This document shows positions 44,767 through 52,576 of a DNA stretch of 64,000 nucleotides, in pieces. Each line of letters starts with the position of its first letter. Within the stretch, counting starts at the first letter, position 1. Source of the DNA: Capsulimonadaceae bacterium. Its GTDB lineage: Bacteria; Armatimonadota; Armatimonadia; Armatimonadales; Capsulimonadaceae. The notes below the pieces were generated by a model. The model did not search any database and had not been told where the DNA came from. It worked only from the letters and a program-made list of their open reading frames with translations. The position numbers and the translations under genes are program-made. The stretch is from the NCBI GenBank assembly GCA_031292625.1, contig JARLGU010000019.1, positions 248,001-312,000 on the forward strand. Reading direction: 5' to 3'.

Positions 44767-45892
44767 ACGGACGCGCTTTCTGATGAACGCTCTCGTCGAC
44801 CAAGAGCTAAGCGCATGGCAAGCGGCATGCGTCCGTCGCCACATCGCGACATGCGCATCCTGCCGGACCGAGTACGATGCCGTATGCGGGATAACCGCTG
44901 AAGCCAAATTCTGGCGTTCGGTAAGCCCTCCGGCGGCACTCGCGGAAAGGTTTAATAGCCGAGTCTCTGAAGCGGCTACTTCAATGGGCGGAGCCTGCGC
45001 ACCCACTTCACGAAGCTCTTCTTCCCGAACCTGGAGCCCCCCGGAACGCGGCTGGCGCGTTACCATTGCCCTGGGTGCGGCGGCGATAGCTTTGGCGATT
45101 TTGGGCTTTCTTCATTCTGGCAATGTCGTGTACGCAACCGCAGCGTATGCGGATGTTCGCCGCGCCATGTCGAATGTCGCGGCGGTTTCATGGATCGAAA
45201 CGCAGAGCCGGTACGACCCGGAAGGACGTCTGACCCTTCGCAACACGCATCATATTTGGGTGCGCAAGTCCCCTCCCGCGATCGCGGAGGAGGATAGCGC
45301 CAGCACGGTCCCGCAGATCAAAGGCGGCGAGTACGCAGGCGCGGCGCGCGTTCTTTCGGACGCCCACGGCCAGATCCGGTATGATATTCGCGACCATGTC
45401 TATTATTTGCATCCGCCGGCGGATATCGTCCGCGAAGTGCAGTCAGCCGTCGATAGCTTAACGGCACGCGAGATGGCAAGCGGACCGATCCAGAAAAGCT
45501 TCACGACGCTCCATGGGCATCCCGCGATCTTGTTCACCCAGCCAGTTCACTTTCACGCCAGCCCCGATCAGAAGGCACGCATCGCCTTCGACGGCGAAGA
45601 TAAGGTGTGGGCAGACCCGCAAACGTTGCGCGTTCTTCGACGCCGTTCGGATCTCGCCTATGCTCCTTACTGCGTCCCAAACAGCCGCCTCATCCCAGTA
45701 ACGATTTCGGCACAGCGCATCATCGTCGACGCAACGGAATTCGTATATAATACGCCCACGCCGACCGGGATATTCGATCTCCGCCCACCAAAGAATGCGC
45801 ACGTAACCGAGGACGACGGGAAGGGAAACAAGACGGTGGTGATTAGCGCGGCGTCAAGGTCTGAGTCACGTAGCGACAGCAACGGCAAGTAA
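44756..45892 (+). CDS. Membrane anti-sigma factor with zinc-finger and large outer domain
   Basis: 378-aa anti-sigma factor for the ECF protein. The cytoplasmic ZAS-type domain has RRHIATCASCRTEYD (H-x3-C-x2-C). One transmembrane helix follows at about residues 104-124, then a 250-residue outer beta-rich domain reminiscent of LolA/RseB folds (VSWIETQSRYDPEGRLTLRN). AGAAGGGA is well placed for ATG 44756, inside the end of the sigma gene, so translation is coupled. The outer domain probably senses an envelope signal; its ligand is unknown. Confidence 0.87.
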   Translation: MNCKRTRFLMNALVDQELSAWQAACVRRHIATCASCRTEYDAVCGITAEAKFWRSVSPPAALAERFNSRVSEAATSMGGACAPTSRSSSSRTWSPPERGWRVTIALGAAAIALAILGFLHSGNVVYATAAYADVRRAMSNVAAVSWIETQSRYDPEGRLTLRNTHHIWVRKSPPAIAEEDSASTVPQIKGGEYAGAARVLSDAHGQIRYDIRDHVYYLHPPADIVREVQSAVDSLTAREMASGPIQKSFTTLHGHPAILFTQPVHFHASPDQKARIAFDGEDKVWADPQTLRVLRRRSDLAYAPYCVPNSRLIPVTISAQRIIVDATEFVYNTPTPTGIFDLRPPKNAHVTEDDGKGNKTVVISAASRSESRSDSNGK

Positions 45893-45952
45893 CCGTTACT
45901 GCTACCGCCGCGGTCTCAGAGGGTGTGTAATAAACTGGCGTATTGCGAGAAA

Positions 45953-46127
45953 GATTCAGGACGGCTCGCGCCGCCGGGGCACTTTTTTGCGCGCGCCTCG
46001 TTCACGGCGGCAATTTGCGATGCTTTTGCCGCCATCGTCCGATCCCAGCGCACATCGTGAAGCAGTGAAAGCGCGGTGACGGCCCTTTTTCAAAAACGGC
46101 CCCGGCGGCCGGGGAGCCGTCTTACAA
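45953..46127. repeat. Dispersed intergenic repeat, copy B (short form)
   Basis: Matches copy A (36687-36975) at both ends: GATTCAGGACGGCTCG and GCCGCCGGGGCA at the left, CAAAAACGGCC and GGGGAGCCGTCTTACAA at the right, with one instead of two CGCCTCGT units between. The ends form imperfect inverted repeats. Like copy A it lies between the 3' ends of convergent genes (anti-sigma and holA). It encodes nothing obvious. Confidence 0.7.
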
Positions 46128-46226
46128 GACTTTTCGATTTTTACAGACGCTCTCACGTTCCGAAGCCGCCAACAGCCGGCCACGTAGGCGCCCTCGGCGG
46201 CGAGCGGACCTTACGGGCGCCCCGGC

Positions 46227-47402
46227 TTACCTCCCGATACGGCACAGGTCGAGCACAAGGACCCTCAGGTTGGTCGCGGCGTCGTCGCCGGTCATTGGAG
46301 CATGCACGCCGAGAGTGTCGCCGGGAGCGATTCCCTTGGTCATCAGGTCCGAAAGAAGAATTCGCTGTGTCGCATGGTTGATCTCGCTCCACGAAAACCG
46401 TGAGGCCTGTCGACCGTAATTCTGCAGGCGATGCGCCTGTCCGGTCGCAAAGCTGGAAAGCTCCGGCGACAACATTTCCTGTATGTCGGCGGGCAGCGCG
46501 CCGCGGCCGGCATCCCTTCGATCGCCAAGGTATTTCGCAAGCGCCATCAGGCGAAAATGCCGCTGGATCATCACAAACGTCCGCGCCGCAACCCCCTCGG
46601 CCTTGTCGCCGGATTCGAGCATGGCATCGACACGCGCAATGGCGGTCTTGGGATCGCGCGCGCCAATCGCGTCGAGGAGCTGAAAGATGTTCTCCTGGCT
46701 GACGTGCGCGATCACCTGACGCGCATCGTGCACCGTGATCGCGGAAGCGTCGCCAACGTAAGCGATCAGCTTCTGCGTTTCGTTAATCAATGTATTGACG
46801 TCGCCGCCGCTTGTCCCGGATGCCGCCGACGCGCGTGCGACGAGGATCTCGATCACCTCCGGAGGCGCTGATTTGCCGCTACCCGCGATCACCGCATCGG
46901 CGCGCGAGCGCAAGTCTCTTGCCTCTGGCGCATCGCAAACGACCACGACCCCGGCTGCTGCCGCTGCCTTGCGCAAGGCGTTCTCGACGGATTTGCCTTT
47001 CGGCCGGCCAGCCTCAAACTCCTGAGCGCTCGCGACCAATATCAGGCACGACAGTTCGCCGAGCCGCGCGAGACCATTCGCTAAGGCTTCCTGGCGCTCC
47101 TTGGCGAGACGCTGAACGCTCAGGACGTTCACAACACGACGCGGAGACATAAAGGGCGCAGCGGACGCGGCGGAAAGGATCTTGACGACAGGGTCTTCGC
47201 CGCCATCGTTGCCATCGCCCCCAGCGCCGAGATCGATCGTCTCGCGGTCAAAATCCGCGAACGCCGGATCCAGCGCCGCGGCGTAAAGACGGTGAAGCGC
47301 CTCGCGCTTGAGCGCATCGTCGCCGCCGACAATCAGGTAGACGCGCGAGAGGGCGCCTGGGAACTTGTCCGCTGCACTTTTTCCGTAGGCGATTTCGGCC
47401 AA
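46227..47402 (-). CDS. holA: DNA polymerase III delta subunit
   Basis: 391-aa clamp-loader delta subunit, which opens the beta clamp. The N-terminal SRVYLIVGGDDALKREALHR, the VVNVLSVQRLAKERQ region and the C-terminal collar segment with AGVAARTFVMIQRHFRLMAL-like pattern (written EGVAARTFV) fit the family. Length is a little over the usual 340 because of inserted Gly/Asp loops near residue 65. It starts with TTG 47402, one base after the stop of the DUF1854 gene, with GAAGGTG inside that gene as ribosome site, so it is translationally coupled. Confidence 0.9.
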   Translation of the reverse strand: MAEIAYGKSAADKFPGALSRVYLIVGGDDALKREALHRLYAAALDPAFADFDRETIDLGAGGDGNDGGEDPVVKILSAASAAPFMSPRRVVNVLSVQRLAKERQEALANGLARLGELSCLILVASAQEFEAGRPKGKSVENALRKAAAAAGVVVVCDAPEARDLRSRADAVIAGSGKSAPPEVIEILVARASAASGTSGGDVNTLINETQKLIAYVGDASAITVHDARQVIAHVSQENIFQLLDAIGARDPKTAIARVDAMLESGDKAEGVAARTFVMIQRHFRLMALAKYLGDRRDAGRGALPADIQEMLSPELSSFATGQAHRLQNYGRQASRFSWSEINHATQRILLSDLMTKGIAPGDTLGVHAPMTGDDAATNLRVLVLDLCRIGR

Positions 47403-47403
47403 T

Positions 47404-47931
47404 TTAGAGCACCTTCAGCAGCACTTCCAGTGCCTTAGGTCCGTAGGAATGAATATCGGGAAACTCGAAGCGGTCTCCATCGGCATCGGACATGAGAACG
47501 CGCGTCGTCGAGAGCGCGACGGAATTGTCGCGGAGATTGCGGACAACGTAGCGCTTCTGGCCAAAGTCCGTGACGACATCCCAGAGGATGACGCCGAAAT
47601 TGTCAGTCACCTTGTTGACCTTGAGCACCTTAGGGAGCATATACGAGCGCCCGAGCGCCGCTTCAGCCACGCGCAGCGATGTGGCATCGAGACGTCGCCA
47701 GTCGACGACGAGGCCGATGTCGTTGTCCTGCGCGTCACGGATCGCAAGGTAGTGATCGGGGTCCGAAAGTGGAAGCGCGCGGGCAAGGCGAACATCGACG
47801 TAACTTACTTCGTCACGAACGGTCATTCGCGTGCGCGAGTCCCCTTCAGGCTGGTTGAACAAACGGACATCGCCGGGATCGAAGCAATTAATATCGAACT
47901 GGGATTGTGTTGAAGGCTCGTTCTGATCCAC
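47404..47931 (-). CDS. DUF1854 family protein
   Basis: 175-aa protein whose central pattern (ARALPLSDPDHYLAIRDAQD, DIGLVVDWRRLD, MLPKVLKVNKVTDNFG, RYVVRNLRDN, SDADGDRFEFPDI) matches the DUF1854 family; function unknown, in other bacteria sometimes near cyanophycin synthetase or transporters. It begins with GTG 47931; TGGTAAACT (an extended -10) ends 6 nt before it and no ribosome site is present, suggesting a leaderless mRNA. It is the first gene of a two-gene unit with holA. Confidence 0.8.
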   Translation of the reverse strand: MDQNEPSTQSQFDINCFDPGDVRLFNQPEGDSRTRMTVRDEVSYVDVRLARALPLSDPDHYLAIRDAQDNDIGLVVDWRRLDATSLRVAEAALGRSYMLPKVLKVNKVTDNFGVILWDVVTDFGQKRYVVRNLRDNSVALSTTRVLMSDADGDRFEFPDIHSYGPKALEVLLKVL

Positions 47932-48013
47932 GCGATTAGTTTACCACTGGCGGCCGTGAAACCGGATACGAACGCTCCCGCACAGAGCGTCACGCTGCCT
48001 GACGAGGGGCAAC

Positions 48014-48061
48014 TTGACAGATACAGGGCAACGAAGTAGAATCCTGCTAGTATACAATACT
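48014..48061 (+). promoter_or_regulatory. Promoter and operator-like palindrome of the GntR gene
   Basis: TTGACA (48014-48019), 17 nt, TAGAAT (48037-48042). At the expected transcription start lies AGTATacaATACT (48049-48061), an inverted repeat of the kind bound by GntR/FCD proteins, so autorepression is likely. Confidence 0.7.
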
Positions 48062-48078
48062 CCGGCAGGAGAAATGCG

Positions 48079-48864
48079 ATGGATACCTCTCTCAGTCGAA
48101 AAGCCTACGAACACATCCAGGCCAAGCTGCTCTCGGGCGAGCTGCGCGGCGGCAGTTTGATCTCCGAAAATGGGATCGCGGCCGAGATCGGGATCAGCCG
48201 GACGCCCGTGCGTGAAGCCTTGCACAAGATGGAGATGGAGGGGATCGTCGAAACCGTGCCGCGCTACGGCACGCTCGTTCGCGGCCCTGACCAGGATGAG
48301 ATGCTGGAATTGTTCGATCTCCGTGAGGCCCTGGAGGCCCATGCCGCCCGGCAGGCAGCGTCGCGTCTTGTCGCCGAGGATCAGGACCTGCTGCATCTGC
48401 TCGTCCTTGACATGCGGGAATGCGTCCGTCAGTTCCAGGAGTCAAAGGCCGAGTTTCTCGTCGGCGAAGGACTCAAGCGGTTCATTGCCGCCGACATGGG
48501 TTTCCACATGACGATCATCCGGTCGCTCAACAACCGGCGGTTCATGAAAATCATTGACGACTTCCGTGTCATTCGGGGCATTTTTGGGTATTTTCGGATG
48601 GGGCACGATGCGAAGATCCTCGAACAATCCTGCTTGCAGCACGAGAACATTCTGGATCTGCTCACGTCGGGCCAAAGCGATGCCGCGGGGGCCGCAATGG
48701 CGGCGCACATCCGGGCGTCGAAAAAGAACTGGCTCGACGGCAATGCAGCGGCATCGGCGCGAGGCGCTCTGCGCGGCAGGCTTCTCGCCCTGCCCGCCGA
48801 CCTGATGCGCGACATTGAGAGCCTGCCTACCCTGCGCGCAAGCAACGGGGACGGCGACCACTAG
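48079..48864 (+). CDS. GntR-family regulator with FCD domain
   Basis: 261-aa regulator. The winged helix-turn-helix is AYEHIQAKLLSGELRGGSLI followed by IGISRTPVREALHKMEMEG. The C-terminal FCD domain has LFDLREALEAHAARQA and His residues in DMGFHMTII, LQHENIL and MAAHIRASKKNW that fit the family metal site. Such proteins usually respond to organic acids or sugar acids. AGGAG precedes ATG 48079. It lies upstream of hppA; whether it controls hppA is open. Confidence 0.93.
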   Translation: MDTSLSRKAYEHIQAKLLSGELRGGSLISENGIAAEIGISRTPVREALHKMEMEGIVETVPRYGTLVRGPDQDEMLELFDLREALEAHAARQAASRLVAEDQDLLHLLVLDMRECVRQFQESKAEFLVGEGLKRFIAADMGFHMTIIRSLNNRRFMKIIDDFRVIRGIFGYFRMGHDAKILEQSCLQHENILDLLTSGQSDAAGAAMAAHIRASKKNWLDGNAAASARGALRGRLLALPADLMRDIESLPTLRASNGDGDH

Positions 48865-48909
48865 ATCGAGGTTTAGTCTGCACGCTCGCTATGCAGGCGC
48901 GCAGGCACG

Positions 48910-48946
48910 GGAACCTCGATGTCCAGATTTGTTTGCGCGAGGTTCC
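48910..48946 (+). terminator. Hairpin after the GntR gene
   Basis: GGAACCTCG pairs perfectly with CGAGGTTCC across a 19-nt loop, 45 nt after the stop. Only a CT-rich tail follows. Confidence 0.4.
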
Positions 48947-49022
48947 GCTCCTCTCAAAAGCAATTCCGGCCGCGTGTGTTTGGTCACTTGACAAAGATTT
49001 ATCCACGCTGAAATAAAACTGA

Positions 49023-49037
49023 TATAGATTCTCTATA
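49023..49037 (+). promoter_or_regulatory. Palindrome upstream of hppA
   Basis: TATAGAttcTCTATA is a perfect 6+6 palindrome about 120 nt before the hppA start. A TTGACA lies at 48988-48993 with only a weak AT-rich -10 about 20 nt further on. The palindrome may be an operator. Confidence 0.4.
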
Positions 49038-49158
49038 AGGTCTGGTATTCTATCACAATCACGCCGTATTGTCGTCCCTGCTTTCGGAGCGACGGCGCAC
49101 CATTACCGTCCGCCCCGGCGAGGTCACAACCGGCAACCGCGATAAGGAGTGGTCATCT

Positions 49159-51675
49159 ATGGCAGATGCAGCAGCTCGACCTTGCGTGAGTTTTCGGGGG
49201 CTCCCCGAGTGTGCCAGTGGAGCGTTGGAGCGCGTCGCGGCCATCGCTTTCGTTCTCGCGTTCGCACGCGGTCCAGCGGACGCCGCCGGCGAGGGGCAGT
49301 CGGTCCCATTCGACTCATCCGCATTTCTTCCCTTGTCTTTCGTATTGGCAACGGCTTTGATCGCGGTGATGTACGGATTTATCCTCCGCGCGCGCGTCCT
49401 TGCTCTGTCACCGGGCTCGGATGCCATGCAGCGAGTGGGACAGGCGATCCGCGACGGCGCGAAGGCCTACCTCTCCAAGCAAGTGCGCGCCATGCTGCCG
49501 CTGGTCGTCGTGATCTGCATCCTGCTGTTTTTTCTCTTCGCCGGTCAGGCCGGTTATACGCACACGGTCGCCATCGGCATCGCCATCGCCTTCATCGGCG
49601 GCGTCGCCTGCTCGTACACGGCTGGCTACGTCGGCATGAACATGGCGACGCTGGGCAACCAGCGAACGGCCAACGCAGCGCTGACTTCCTATCGCCAGGC
49701 GTTGCGTGCCGCCTTTCACTCCGGCGCGGTCGCGGGCTTGATGACGGTCGGACTTGGACTGCTCGGCGCGGGCCTGATCTTCTTCATTTTCCGCGAGGAC
49801 GCTGCAAAGGTGTTGATCGGCTTCGGATTCGGCGGCTCGCTGGCGGCCCTCTTCATGCGCGTCGGCGGCGGCATCTACACGAAAGCAGCGGACGTCGGAG
49901 CGGATCTTGTCGGCAAAGTTGAAAACGACATTCCCGAGGACGATCCGCGAAACCCGGCCACGATCGCCGACAATGTCGGCGACAACGTCGGCGACTGCGC
50001 CGGCATGTCGGCGGACGTATTCGAGAGCTACCTGGTGACGCTGGTCGCAACGATCATCCTGGGGGCGACCTTTACAATGCCGATCGGACACGGCGGCCTC
50101 GGGCTCACCGGATCGCCTGCGCTCGCGCTGATCCTGTTCCCTGTCCTCGTCCACGCCATTGGCATCCTCGCCTCGATCCTTGGGATCGCGTCCGTCCATG
50201 GCAGCGATGACCTGCGCATCGATCCGCTCAAGATCATCAACGGCGGGTTGACGACGACCGCGCTCCTGGCCGTGATCGGCTTTACGGCGGCAGCGTTTCT
50301 GCTGCCCCAATGGCGGGGCGGGATCACGGTCCCGGTCGTCATCGGATCAGGCGCGGCGGCTGTGATTTCAGGGTACCAGCACTTCGAGATCTGGCGGTTC
50401 GTTCTCTCGACCTTAATGGGCGTCGTCCTCGCCCTTGCAATCAGCTGGCTCACCGAATACTTCACGGGAGCCGATAAGCCCCCAGTCGGCGAAGTGGCGA
50501 TGAGTGCGCGAACGGGTCCGGCGACGCTCATTTTATCCGGCTTTTCGATCGGTCTGGAAAGCGCGACATGGGGCGCCGTGGCGATCTCGGTTGTCTTCGG
50601 CGTTTCGTTGCTCCTCTATCCTGGACAGCCGCTCGTGGCGGCCTACGGGATCGCGCTCTCAGGACTCGGATTGCTCACGACAACTGGCTTTGTCCTCGCA
50701 ATGGACACGTTCGGGCCGATCTCCGATAACGCCAACGGCATATTCGAGATGTCCGGCGCATTGAAGGAGCAGCCTCCGGACTCGCATCCCGAAGGTTACG
50801 CCACGGGCGGTCAGGTCGTCGCGCGCCTCGACGCTGCGGGCAACACGACGAAGGCGATCACGAAGGGTTTCGCAATTTCAACAGCCGTTATCGCCGCCGT
50901 CGCGCTTTTCCGAGGATTCATCAGCGAATCCGGCCTCTCGGGACTTCCAATCGACCAGCCCAAAGTGTTCATGGGCCTTCTGATCGGCGGATCGGCCCCG
51001 TTTCTTTTCTCTTCCTTCGCGATCAACGCGGTCGCGCGTGCCGCATCGAAACTGGTCCTCGAGGTAAGGCGGCAGTTCCGCGAGCATCCCGGGATCATGA
51101 CTTACGACGAAACGCCCGACTACGGCCGGTGCGTCGAGATCGCGACATCCGCGGCGCAGCGCGAGCTGCTTAGCCCTGGCATCCTGGCGATCTGCCTGCC
51201 GATTCTGGTCGGGTATTCGCTTGGTCCGGAGCTGCTCGGCGGGTATCTCGCGGGCGCGATCATTTCAGGGCAGCTGCTGGCCGTTCTGCTCGCCAATAGC
51301 GGCGGCGCGTGGGATAACGCGAAGAAGAAGATCGAGGACGGGCTGCTCGGCGGCAAGGGAAGCGAGGCGCATAAAGCCGCAGTCATCGGCGACACGGTCG
51401 GCGATCCGTTCAAGGACACGGCTGGTCCCGCTCTCAATCCGCTGATCAAGGTGATGAACCTCGTCGGCGTCCTCATCGCGGGAGACATCATTGCCAACAT
51501 TCCGCTTTTCGAGCGTCTGGCGATTTGCATCACCATGGTCATACTGCTTGCCGGCGCCATCCTGTTCTCGAAGAGATCGATCCTGGTGAACACGGACGTC
51601 ACGTCCGCCGCCGAACCAACCATTCCGCCCCTGCCGGGTCCCGGTGACGCGAGAAAGACGCAAACGGGTCACTGA
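49159..51675 (+). CDS. hppA: Membrane-bound proton-pumping pyrophosphatase
   Basis: 838-aa integral membrane pump that uses pyrophosphate hydrolysis to move protons. The core site is ADLVGKVENDIPEDDPRNPA followed by TIADNVGDNVGDCAGM; the later site has DNANGIFEMSG and GDTVGDPFKDTAGPALNPLI. GNTTKAITKGFAI has Lys at the position that marks the potassium-independent subclass (Ala in the dependent one). ATG 49159 follows AAGGAG at 49144-49149. About 55 residues precede the first family helix, with a hydrophobic segment (AIAFVLAFARGPADAAG) that may be a signal or extra helix. Confidence 0.96.
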   Translation: MADAAARPCVSFRGLPECASGALERVAAIAFVLAFARGPADAAGEGQSVPFDSSAFLPLSFVLATALIAVMYGFILRARVLALSPGSDAMQRVGQAIRDGAKAYLSKQVRAMLPLVVVICILLFFLFAGQAGYTHTVAIGIAIAFIGGVACSYTAGYVGMNMATLGNQRTANAALTSYRQALRAAFHSGAVAGLMTVGLGLLGAGLIFFIFREDAAKVLIGFGFGGSLAALFMRVGGGIYTKAADVGADLVGKVENDIPEDDPRNPATIADNVGDNVGDCAGMSADVFESYLVTLVATIILGATFTMPIGHGGLGLTGSPALALILFPVLVHAIGILASILGIASVHGSDDLRIDPLKIINGGLTTTALLAVIGFTAAAFLLPQWRGGITVPVVIGSGAAAVISGYQHFEIWRFVLSTLMGVVLALAISWLTEYFTGADKPPVGEVAMSARTGPATLILSGFSIGLESATWGAVAISVVFGVSLLLYPGQPLVAAYGIALSGLGLLTTTGFVLAMDTFGPISDNANGIFEMSGALKEQPPDSHPEGYATGGQVVARLDAAGNTTKAITKGFAISTAVIAAVALFRGFISESGLSGLPIDQPKVFMGLLIGGSAPFLFSSFAINAVARAASKLVLEVRRQFREHPGIMTYDETPDYGRCVEIATSAAQRELLSPGILAICLPILVGYSLGPELLGGYLAGAIISGQLLAVLLANSGGAWDNAKKKIEDGLLGGKGSEAHKAAVIGDTVGDPFKDTAGPALNPLIKVMNLVGVLIAGDIIANIPLFERLAICITMVILLAGAILFSKRSILVNTDVTSAAEPTIPPLPGPGDARKTQTGH

Positions 51676-51689
51676 GCCTCAAACAACCA

Positions 51690-51725
51690 AGGCCTACCTG
51701 TCCTCCGAGCGGGACGGGTAGGCCT
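51690..51725. terminator. Hairpin between hppA and the PTP gene
   Basis: AGGCCTACCTGTCC pairs with GGACGGGTAGGCCT (one G-T) across a short loop. There is no T-run. It lies between convergent 3' ends. Confidence 0.5.
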
Positions 51726-51739
51726 CGTTACTATCGTGA

Positions 51740-52258
51740 CTAGCCCTTGCTGCGCTCGTGAACAGCCTGACTGAGCTTCGTGTAATACGGCTTGAAGCCG
51801 TAGTGACGCATTTCCTTGTAGGCCCGAGCGTAAGACCACCGGTCGTGGACGACTCGATATATTCCAAACATACAGCCTGTCCGGTCCGCGCCGTGCTGAC
51901 AGTGGACGTAAAGAGGGTGCGCCGGGGCAGCGTTGGCGGCCGCAAGGAAGGCTTCGACCTGCTTGGGAGTCGGCGGATCCGAGCCCATCGGCAAGTTGAC
52001 GAACCCCATGCCTAGCCCCTTGACCAACGCCCGCTCCTTCGCGACCGTTTTCGGCGCAATCCTCAGGTCGACTACGGTCGTCACGCCCATCGCCTTAATC
52101 TCGCGAAGCCCCTCCGGGGTCGGCGCGGCGCCCCGATAGAGACCAGGGCCAACCTGGGCAAAGTTAGGCAGGTCCTTGGAAGGCGCGGCGGCAAGCGCGG
52201 AAGTCGCGGCGAGCGCAGAGACGGCAAACGAGATGAGACGACGCGTGGTGCAATTCAT
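51740..52258 (-). CDS. Secreted PTP/DSP-like phosphatase
   Basis: 172-aa exported protein with a signal peptide (about residues 1-25). The phosphatase loop is HC120QHGADR126TG (C-x5-R), preceded by the beta-strand VVDLRI and the Asp-containing loop NLPMGSDPP. It resembles dual-specificity/tyrosine phosphatases of the Siw14/DSP type, acting outside the cytoplasm on an unknown phosphate ester. TGATAGAAT, an extended -10, ends 8 nt before ATG 52258; AGGGA in between could be a ribosome site only with very tight spacing. Confidence 0.9.
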   Translation of the reverse strand: MNCTTRRLISFAVSALAATSALAAAPSKDLPNFAQVGPGLYRGAAPTPEGLREIKAMGVTTVVDLRIAPKTVAKERALVKGLGMGFVNLPMGSDPPTPKQVEAFLAAANAAPAHPLYVHCQHGADRTGCMFGIYRVVHDRWSYARAYKEMRHYGFKPYYTKLSQAVHERSKG

Positions 52259-52315
52259 ATGTCCCTATTCTATCACACGCCCCATCGATTTTCGGTATCG
52301 AGCGAACCTAACGAC

Positions 52316-52538
52316 AGGGCGATCGCATCTATACCTGTTAACAGCGGCGCGAGTCCGGTCCTGAAAAGGCCGGCCTCTGTTGAGAAAGCCCGTGAACGGG
52401 CCTAATCGGTAGACGCCCAGCATTTTCGTGAGCAGGCAACCCCATTGATGGGGCTTGAAATCTCAGGACGGTCGTTTACGGCCGGAAACCGCGCCAATAT
52501 CGGTGACAATCGTTGATATTAGTGGATGCGATGCCCCT
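52316..52538. mobile_element. 223-bp MITE-like element with 12-bp target duplication
   Basis: The segment begins AGGGCGATCGCATCTA and ends with the near-complement of that sequence (AGGGGCATCGCATCCA on the other strand), 13 of 16 positions matching. It is flanked by a perfect 12-bp direct repeat GAACCTAACGAC (52304-52315 and 52539-52550). Terminal inverted repeats plus a target duplication define a small non-autonomous transposable element; a 12-bp duplication would suit IS4-like transposases. The interior is rich in hairpins and has no complete gene. It sits in the gap upstream of the PTP gene. Confidence 0.72.
52337..52492 (+). ncRNA. Hairpin-rich interior of the element, possible structured RNA
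   Basis: Successive stems: AACAG/CTGTT enclosing CCGGTCCT-gaaa-AGGCCGG; GCCCG-tgaa-CGGGC; CCCCA-ttga-TGGGG; GGTCG-ttta-CGGCC. The first part also reads as a short frame ending ...SPVLKRPASVEKARERA-stop, reminiscent of the end of a TnpB-type gene running into its omega-RNA. This resemblance is from memory and unverified. Confidence 0.3.
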
Positions 52539-52576
52539 GAACCTAACGACGCAACGTGATTCTTCACCGCGCAAAT

